DNA from: Gammaproteobacteria bacterium | GTDB taxonomy: Bacteria > Pseudomonadota > Gammaproteobacteria > Competibacterales > Competibacteraceae | Length of the DNA: 64,000 nucleotides | Assembly: GCA_024234995.1 (NCBI GenBank) | Contig: JACKNF010000008.1 | Location: 62,001 to 126,000 of the forward strand | Direction of reading: 5' to 3' | Part shown: positions 59,253 through 64,000 of the stretch, in pieces | How positions within the stretch are numbered: the first letter of the stretch is position 1 | How the letters are laid out: every line of letters starts with the position of its first letter | The notes under the pieces: generated by a model | The model's input: only the letters and a program-made list of their open reading frames with translations | What the model was told of the DNA's origin: nothing | The model's database searches: none | Made by a program: the position numbers and the translations under genes

Positions 59253-61661
59253 ATGGATGAGATCATTGTAGAATTTTTGACCGAAAGCCTGGAAGGCTTG
59301 GATCAACTTGATAATAAATTTGTTCTACTTGAACAGAATCCCGATGATCGGGACACGCTTGCTAGCATCTTCCGGACAGTTCACACAATCAAAGGCACGT
59401 GCGGTTTCCTCGGTTTCAGCCATCTCGAAAAACTGGCCCATGCCGGGGAAAATCTTCTATCGCTGCTGCGGGACGGCAAGCTGAGTTTCACCCAGGAAAT
59501 CGCCAGCGCATTGCTCAATATGCTGGATGCCGTGCGTACCATGCTGGGTGAGATCGAACGGACTGAAACCGATGGTGAGGAAAGCTATTCTGACCTGATT
59601 CAAGTGCTGAATCGTCTTAAGGAAGGAGGTTCTGCATCCCCTGTGCCGCCTTCCCCGCCGGTGCCGGTGGACGCCACGCCTCCGGCGAATGAATCATCGG
59701 CTGCCGAAGATGCCGATGCAGATGACGCGGGTAGTGAATTATTGCCTCCCGGCTCAGTTTTCCTGCTTGAACCGGTTTCCGCTCCCCCAGAAAAGCCATC
59801 TGCTCTATCATCGTCTGCCCAGTGTCCGGAATCGCCTGCTACACCCCCATCATCGGCAGACACGAGCGCAAAATCCGCGCAACCTGCGGCCCAGGCGTTG
59901 GAACGTGCCGCTTCCACCCCTGCTGCACTGGAACGTGCCCCCTCAACGCCGGCCTCTGCTGCGGGGGGGCCGAGTATCGCTGAAAGTTCAATCCGCGTGG
60001 ATGTGCCGCTGCTGGATAAGCTGATGAACCTGGTTGGCGAGTTGGTGCTGGCGCGTAATCAGATTGTCGAGTACACGCTGCTTCAGGAAAATCCACAACT
60101 GATGGCGGCTTCACAACGCCTGAACCTGATTACCAGTGAGTTGCAAGAAGGCATCATGCGTACCCGGATGCAGCCGATCAGCAATATCTGGGCGAAATTC
60201 CCCCGTATTGTGCGCGACCTGGCGGTGAATTGCGGTAAGCAGGTGCGGGTAGAAATGGAAGGCAAGGAAACCGAGCTCGACAAAAGCTTGATTGAAGCGA
60301 TGAAGGATCCGTTAACCCACCTGATCCGTAACGCGGTCGACCACGGTGTCGAGTTGCCAGCGGTGCGGCAAGCCTCGGGTAAGCCGGAAGAAGGGTGCTT
60401 GTTATTGCGCGCCTATCATGAAGGCGGCCAGGTCCATATTGAAATCGCTGACAACGGGGCCGGTATTAATCCGATCAAATTGCGCAATAAAGCCGTGGAA
60501 AAAGGGCTGATTACCCTGGAGCGCGCCGACGCGATGAGCGACCAGGATTTCCGGCGGTTGATCTTTCTGGCAGGGTTCTCCACCGCCGAGAAAATCACCA
60601 ATATTTCCGGACGCGGCGTCGGCATGGATGTGGTCAAGACCAACATCGAAAAAATCGGGGGCGTGATTGACCTGGAAAGCGAGTTAGGTCGTGGCACGAC
60701 ATTCAAGATTCGCATCCCCTTGACCTTAGCTATTGTCCCGGCACTTATTGTCACCAGTGGCGGGGAGCGCTTCGCCATCCCTCAGGTTAATTTGCTGGAG
60801 CTGATCCGCGTCAACGAGGAACAACGCGATGCTGCGATTGAATATGTCCACAGCAATCCTGTTTACCGGTTGCGTGGCAAGCTGCTACCGATTGTTTATC
60901 TTAACCACGAGTTGAACTTGATCGCCACTGCTAGAGTTCTTAACATCGTGGTGCTGCAAGCAGGCCAGCATCAGCTTGGGTTGGTGGTGGATCAAATCAA
61001 TGATACGCAGGAAATTGTGGTTAAGCCGCTTGATAAGGTGCTTCAGGATATCCCGGTGTTCGCCGGCGCGACAATTATGGGCGATGGCCGGGTTGCTCTG
61101 ATTCTCGATATCTTGGGTATCGCCCAGCAGGCGCGGATTTTGAGCGATAGCCATGATCAAAACGTCGCAGCGCAACTGGAGAAGGAGCGCGACCGTAAGG
61201 CCGAAATTCAGACGCTGTTACTGGTGCGGTCGCCAGGTAATGGCCGGCTGGCTATTCCGCTGGCTCCGGTTTCCCGCCTGGAAGAGTTTGAATCTGAGCA
61301 AGTGGAAAGCGCTGGTGATGTGGATGTCATCCAGTATCGCGGCCAGATTCTGCCGCTGGTCCGCCTTAAAAACGTTCTTAGTGCAAGCTATAGTTCTGAT
61401 CGTCTGGCACGAACGGAAACGGGGGCGCTCACTACCCCGCTGTTGCAGGTGATTGTCTTTGGCGATGGTGTCCGGCGGATCGGTTTAGTGGTGGACGAGA
61501 TTATCGATATCGTCCAGGATGTTTTTGAAACTAAAGGCCGGGCGACCCGTGCCGGTGTGGCCGGCACCTTGGTTATCCAGGGCCGGGTCACAGAGCTGTT
61601 CGATGTCCAGAGTTTCCTGCAACGGATGATGCCATTACTGGCATTGGCTGAGGGAGCTTGA
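59253..61661 (+). CDS. cheA: Chemotaxis histidine kinase CheA with two CheW-like domains
   Basis: About 802 aa from the ATG at 59253 (MDEIIVEFLTESLEGLDQLD). A TTG start 51 nt upstream is possible, and neither has a strong ribosome site. Domain order: HPt with phospho-acceptor His44 in RTVHTIKGTCGF; a long Pro/Ala/Ser-rich linker (about 130-250); the dimerisation helices (LLDKLMNLVGELVLARNQIV); the ATP-binding domain (LIRNAVDHGVE, IADNGAGI, GRGVGMDVVK); a first CheW-like domain (ALIVTSGGERFAIPQVNLLE); and a second one (SPGNGRLAIPLAPVSRLEEF). The typical enzyme has one CheW-like domain. It starts the che operon. Confidence 0.93.
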   Translation: MDEIIVEFLTESLEGLDQLDNKFVLLEQNPDDRDTLASIFRTVHTIKGTCGFLGFSHLEKLAHAGENLLSLLRDGKLSFTQEIASALLNMLDAVRTMLGEIERTETDGEESYSDLIQVLNRLKEGGSASPVPPSPPVPVDATPPANESSAAEDADADDAGSELLPPGSVFLLEPVSAPPEKPSALSSSAQCPESPATPPSSADTSAKSAQPAAQALERAASTPAALERAPSTPASAAGGPSIAESSIRVDVPLLDKLMNLVGELVLARNQIVEYTLLQENPQLMAASQRLNLITSELQEGIMRTRMQPISNIWAKFPRIVRDLAVNCGKQVRVEMEGKETELDKSLIEAMKDPLTHLIRNAVDHGVELPAVRQASGKPEEGCLLLRAYHEGGQVHIEIADNGAGINPIKLRNKAVEKGLITLERADAMSDQDFRRLIFLAGFSTAEKITNISGRGVGMDVVKTNIEKIGGVIDLESELGRGTTFKIRIPLTLAIVPALIVTSGGERFAIPQVNLLELIRVNEEQRDAAIEYVHSNPVYRLRGKLLPIVYLNHELNLIATARVLNIVVLQAGQHQLGLVVDQINDTQEIVVKPLDKVLQDIPVFAGATIMGDGRVALILDILGIAQQARILSDSHDQNVAAQLEKERDRKAEIQTLLLVRSPGNGRLAIPLAPVSRLEEFESEQVESAGDVDVIQYRGQILPLVRLKNVLSASYSSDRLARTETGALTTPLLQVIVFGDGVRRIGLVVDEIIDIVQDVFETKGRATRAGVAGTLVIQGRVTELFDVQSFLQRMMPLLALAEGA

Positions 61662-61665
61662 ACCA

Positions 61666-62133
61666 ATGGCCGATAACCACCAGCTTTGCACCTTTTTCCT
61701 GGAAGACCGGTTTTTCGGTGTTGATGTAGAAAAAGTCCAGGAAGTCATCCGCTATCAGGTAGTTACCCCTGTACCTTTAGCGCCGCCGGTGGTGCGTGGC
61801 TTGATCAATTTGCGTGGCCAGATTGTCACGGCCATCGACCTGCGGCGTTTACTTCAGGTGGGTGATCCTCAGGATGACCGTCGACCGATTAATATTGTGG
61901 TACAGACCCGGCAAGGTACCTTTAGCCTGCTGGTGGATCGCATTGGCGATGTGTTAGAAGTCGATCAATCCTGCTTCGAGCGGCCACCGGACACGCTTGA
62001 GGGTATTGCCCGTGAATTAATCCAAGGGACATATAAACTTCAGGGCCGGTTGTTGCTCACGATTAATATCGACAAACTGTTCAACCTAGCTCTCCTAAAC
62101 CGTTATCGCGCAACGGCGAAAAATACCGAGTAA
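61666..62133 (+). CDS. cheW: Chemotaxis coupling protein CheW
   Basis: A 155-aa adaptor that links chemoreceptors to CheA. Landmarks are CTFFLEDRFFGVDVEKVQEV, PVVRGLINLRGQIVTAIDLR and LVDRIGDVLEV, the CheW beta-barrel signatures. The start is 4 bp after the cheA stop and the next gene starts 5 bp after its stop, so the three are co-transcribed. Confidence 0.95.
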   Translation: MADNHQLCTFFLEDRFFGVDVEKVQEVIRYQVVTPVPLAPPVVRGLINLRGQIVTAIDLRRLLQVGDPQDDRRPINIVVQTRQGTFSLLVDRIGDVLEVDQSCFERPPDTLEGIARELIQGTYKLQGRLLLTINIDKLFNLALLNRYRATAKNTE

Positions 62134-62138
62134 CTGAA

Positions 62139-64000
62139 ATGATGCTTTTAAAAAATTTCAATTTGCAGGGTAAATTAGCTCTGCTAGTCGGTTGGGCCGT
62201 CGCCAGTATGCTGTTTCTGGCTGTCCTGTCGCTTCAGGACCGTTCGCGATCACTGGAAGCCTCACAAAATCTCGCGCTTAATTTAGTGGAGATGGGTGCT
62301 GGTGTCATCGAGCGCTACCAGAAACAGGAGCAGGCTGGAGCGCTGAACCGTGAGCAGGCGCAAAAGCTGGCTATCGAAACCTTGCGCAATATGCGTTATC
62401 AGGATCTCTATTTTGTCATCATTGATGCTGATCAGCGCTTGTTGCTGGAAACGACGCGCCCGGAACTGGAGGGCCAGCCGCTGCGTGGCGGTCGCGACGC
62501 CAACATGCTTTCCAGCATCGTCTCTGAGCTGGTCGATGTCACCCGGCGGGAAGGGGGTGGCTTCGTGACCTATGAATGGCCTCGCCCAGGCAGCAGCAAA
62601 CCGGTCACCAAGGTGGGCTACGCCCGGGAATTCGTACCCTGGGACTGGGTGCTAACCGCTGGGGTTTATATCGATGACCAGAACGATGGATTATTGGGTG
62701 CGATCTTTCGCGAAATCGTGCTCATCCTAATCCTGGCTGGGCCGTTGCTCGTGTTGTTTTTCCTGCTGCGCCGCAACCTGCAAACTAGCATTCAGGGTGT
62801 TCTGGAACTCGCTGGCCATCTTGCCAACGGCAATTTGTCCTGGCAGGCGCCGATTATTGCCAGCGACGAATTAGGCCGCATGACGCAAGCATTGAACCAA
62901 GCTGTGAAAAACATTCAGGTGGTTTTTCAAGCAGATAAAGTGGACTGGAATGAAATGGCTGAACGGCGCAGCAAAGCAGGACACATCCTTTCCATGGTCC
63001 AAAGCGCGCCCTTCAATGTTATGATCGCTGACCGTAACCTGCAGTTACGCTATATGAATCCGGCCATGGAGCGGACTTTGCGCGGGTTGGAGTCACATCT
63101 ATCAGTCACTGTTGGTCAATTGATCGGTCAGCCGCTGGATGTGCTCTACCGCCGTCAGGATGATTTGCGGCGGATCACCTCCGACCCGGCTTATCTTCCA
63201 GCCCATCTTCCTCATAAGGCGGCTTTCACTCTGGGCAATGAATCCTTTGATTTGCATTTCAGCGCTATTCATGATGCAGACGGCTCGTATCAGGGGCCAA
63301 TGATCACATGGGAACGTCTAGCGGAAGAGCCACGCAGCGTACTGGTGGAAAAGCCTCGCAGTGAGCCGGTTGTTAAGGAGGTTGTTAAGGAGGTTGCCGA
63401 TCATCACGAAAAGGAATTGCTCCAGCTTCTACAAAATCGAGTTGAGCAGATGCTGCAAGCGGTGAGCGCGGCGGCTGATGGCGATCTGACCCAGGAATTG
63501 ACAGTGACCGGTACTGATTCCGTTGCGCAGATGGCGCAGGGATTGAACCAATTGCTGGCGACCCTGCGTGACAGCATGGCCCAAATCGGGCTTAATGCTC
63601 AAACCTTGGCGAGTGCTGCTGAGGAACTGACTATGGTCAGTCATCAGATGGGCAGCAATGCCGAAGCGGCTTCGAGTAAAGCGTCGATGGCGACTTCAGT
63701 CGCTGACCAAGTCAGTGCTAATGTCGAAGCGGTGGCAACCTCGACTGAGGAAATGGGGGCCAGTATTCGTGAAATCGCCCAGAATGCTGCGGAGGCTGCT
63801 AGGATTGTCGCTTCGGCGGTGACTATGGCGCAAAATGCCAACACCACGGTCCGCAAATTGGGCGACAGCAGCGCAGGTATTGGCAATATCATCAAGGTTA
63901 TTACCTCGATTGCTGAACAAACCCATTTATTGGCACTGAATGCGACGATTGAAGCGGCCCGCGCCGGCGAGGCAGGCAAGGGGTTTGCGGTGGTCGCCAA
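62139..64000 (+). CDS. Methyl-accepting chemotaxis protein, 3' end outside the window
   Basis: At least 620 codons from the ATG at 62139 (a second ATG follows at once), running off the right edge. The N-terminus (LQGKLALLVGWAVASMLFLAVL) is a membrane segment, followed by a single Cache-type sensor (LRNMRYQDLYFVIIDADQRL, AREFVPWDWVLTAGVYID), a second membrane segment (EIVLILILAGPLLVLFFLL), HAMP, a PAS-like domain (SMVQSAPFNVMIADRNLQLR) and a second HAMP-like stretch. The signalling domain ends at HLLALNATIEAARAGEAGKG, part of the hairpin tip. It passes its signal to CheA through the CheW just upstream. Confidence 0.93.
   Translation, partial: MMLLKNFNLQGKLALLVGWAVASMLFLAVLSLQDRSRSLEASQNLALNLVEMGAGVIERYQKQEQAGALNREQAQKLAIETLRNMRYQDLYFVIIDADQRLLLETTRPELEGQPLRGGRDANMLSSIVSELVDVTRREGGGFVTYEWPRPGSSKPVTKVGYAREFVPWDWVLTAGVYIDDQNDGLLGAIFREIVLILILAGPLLVLFFLLRRNLQTSIQGVLELAGHLANGNLSWQAPIIASDELGRMTQALNQAVKNIQVVFQADKVDWNEMAERRSKAGHILSMVQSAPFNVMIADRNLQLRYMNPAMERTLRGLESHLSVTVGQLIGQPLDVLYRRQDDLRRITSDPAYLPAHLPHKAAFTLGNESFDLHFSAIHDADGSYQGPMITWERLAEEPRSVLVEKPRSEPVVKEVVKEVADHHEKELLQLLQNRVEQMLQAVSAAADGDLTQELTVTGTDSVAQMAQGLNQLLATLRDSMAQIGLNAQTLASAAEELTMVSHQMGSNAEAASSKASMATSVADQVSANVEAVATSTEEMGASIREIAQNAAEAARIVASAVTMAQNANTTVRKLGDSSAGIGNIIKVITSIAEQTHLLALNATIEAARAGEAGKGFAVVA

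Noticed and set aside
1..64000. CRISPR arrays, tRNA and rRNA genes
   Set aside because: No regularly spaced repeats, cloverleaf with CCA-end context or rRNA signature was seen on reading; a dedicated scan would be needed to exclude a tRNA fully.

Overview
The window comes from a gammaproteobacterium-like chromosome. The evidence is the gene set and its order: a metK/ahcY/metF cluster with an S-adenosylhomocysteine riboswitch, purEK, oxyR, pyrE/xthA/ampG, an E. coli-like isocitrate dehydrogenase and a chemotaxis operon. The organism looks motile (flagellin-type protein, CheA/CheW/MCP, FlgO-like lipoprotein). It can probably oxidise sulfide (flavocytochrome c sulfide dehydrogenase), makes deoxyribonucleotides with a B12-dependent class II reductase, and has an exosortase/PEP-CTERM-type TPR lipoprotein. 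This fits a sulfur-oxidising or Competibacter-like lineage, but I cannot name the species. I found no rRNA, tRNA or CRISPR array.

Layout: 1-7.3 kb holds nrdJ (5' part) with paired NrdR-box-like sites, two lipoprotein genes, the methyl-cycle genes, an exported protein and an orphan moaD. 7.3-25 kb holds a giant TPR lipoprotein with an internal duplication, a sulfide-oxidation operon (PepSY, cytochrome b, fccA, fccB) followed by PepSY and two-component genes, an AAA/FHA fusion, trpB2, a diguanylate cyclase and a flagellin with a zinc-metalloprotease insert (flagellinolysin type).

25.3-47.6 kb is a 22.3-kb insertion. It splits one glycine-rich gene into an N-terminal part (before 25,300) and a C-terminal part (after 47,582). 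A 9-bp target duplication GTGTTGGCA flanks it, the outermost 10 bp are inverted repeats, and removing the insertion rejoins the gene in frame. The insert starts with an IS4-type element and is a scrapyard of nested and broken insertion sequences, a ParB-like gene and fragments of xseA- and phospholipase D-like genes. It also carries one largely intact cargo module: a type I restriction-modification locus with two hsdM genes, a small Cys-motif protein, a broken DUF1016-type nuclease gene, hsdS and hsdR. Further cargo is an aldo/keto reductase, an unrecognised 245-aa protein, a methyltransferase and a small membrane protein.

47.6-64 kb returns to core genes: Smr protein, PAN-like secreted protein, ampG-xthA, pyrE, an SDR, a 6-pyruvoyl-tetrahydropterin-synthase-like protein, a DUF3047-type protein, purE-purK, oxyR, an isocitrate dehydrogenase fused to two CBS domains, and cheA-cheW-mcp running off the right edge.

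Several genes in and beside the insertion carry single-base lesions, many at short homopolymers, so true decay and sequencing error cannot be separated from the sequence alone.
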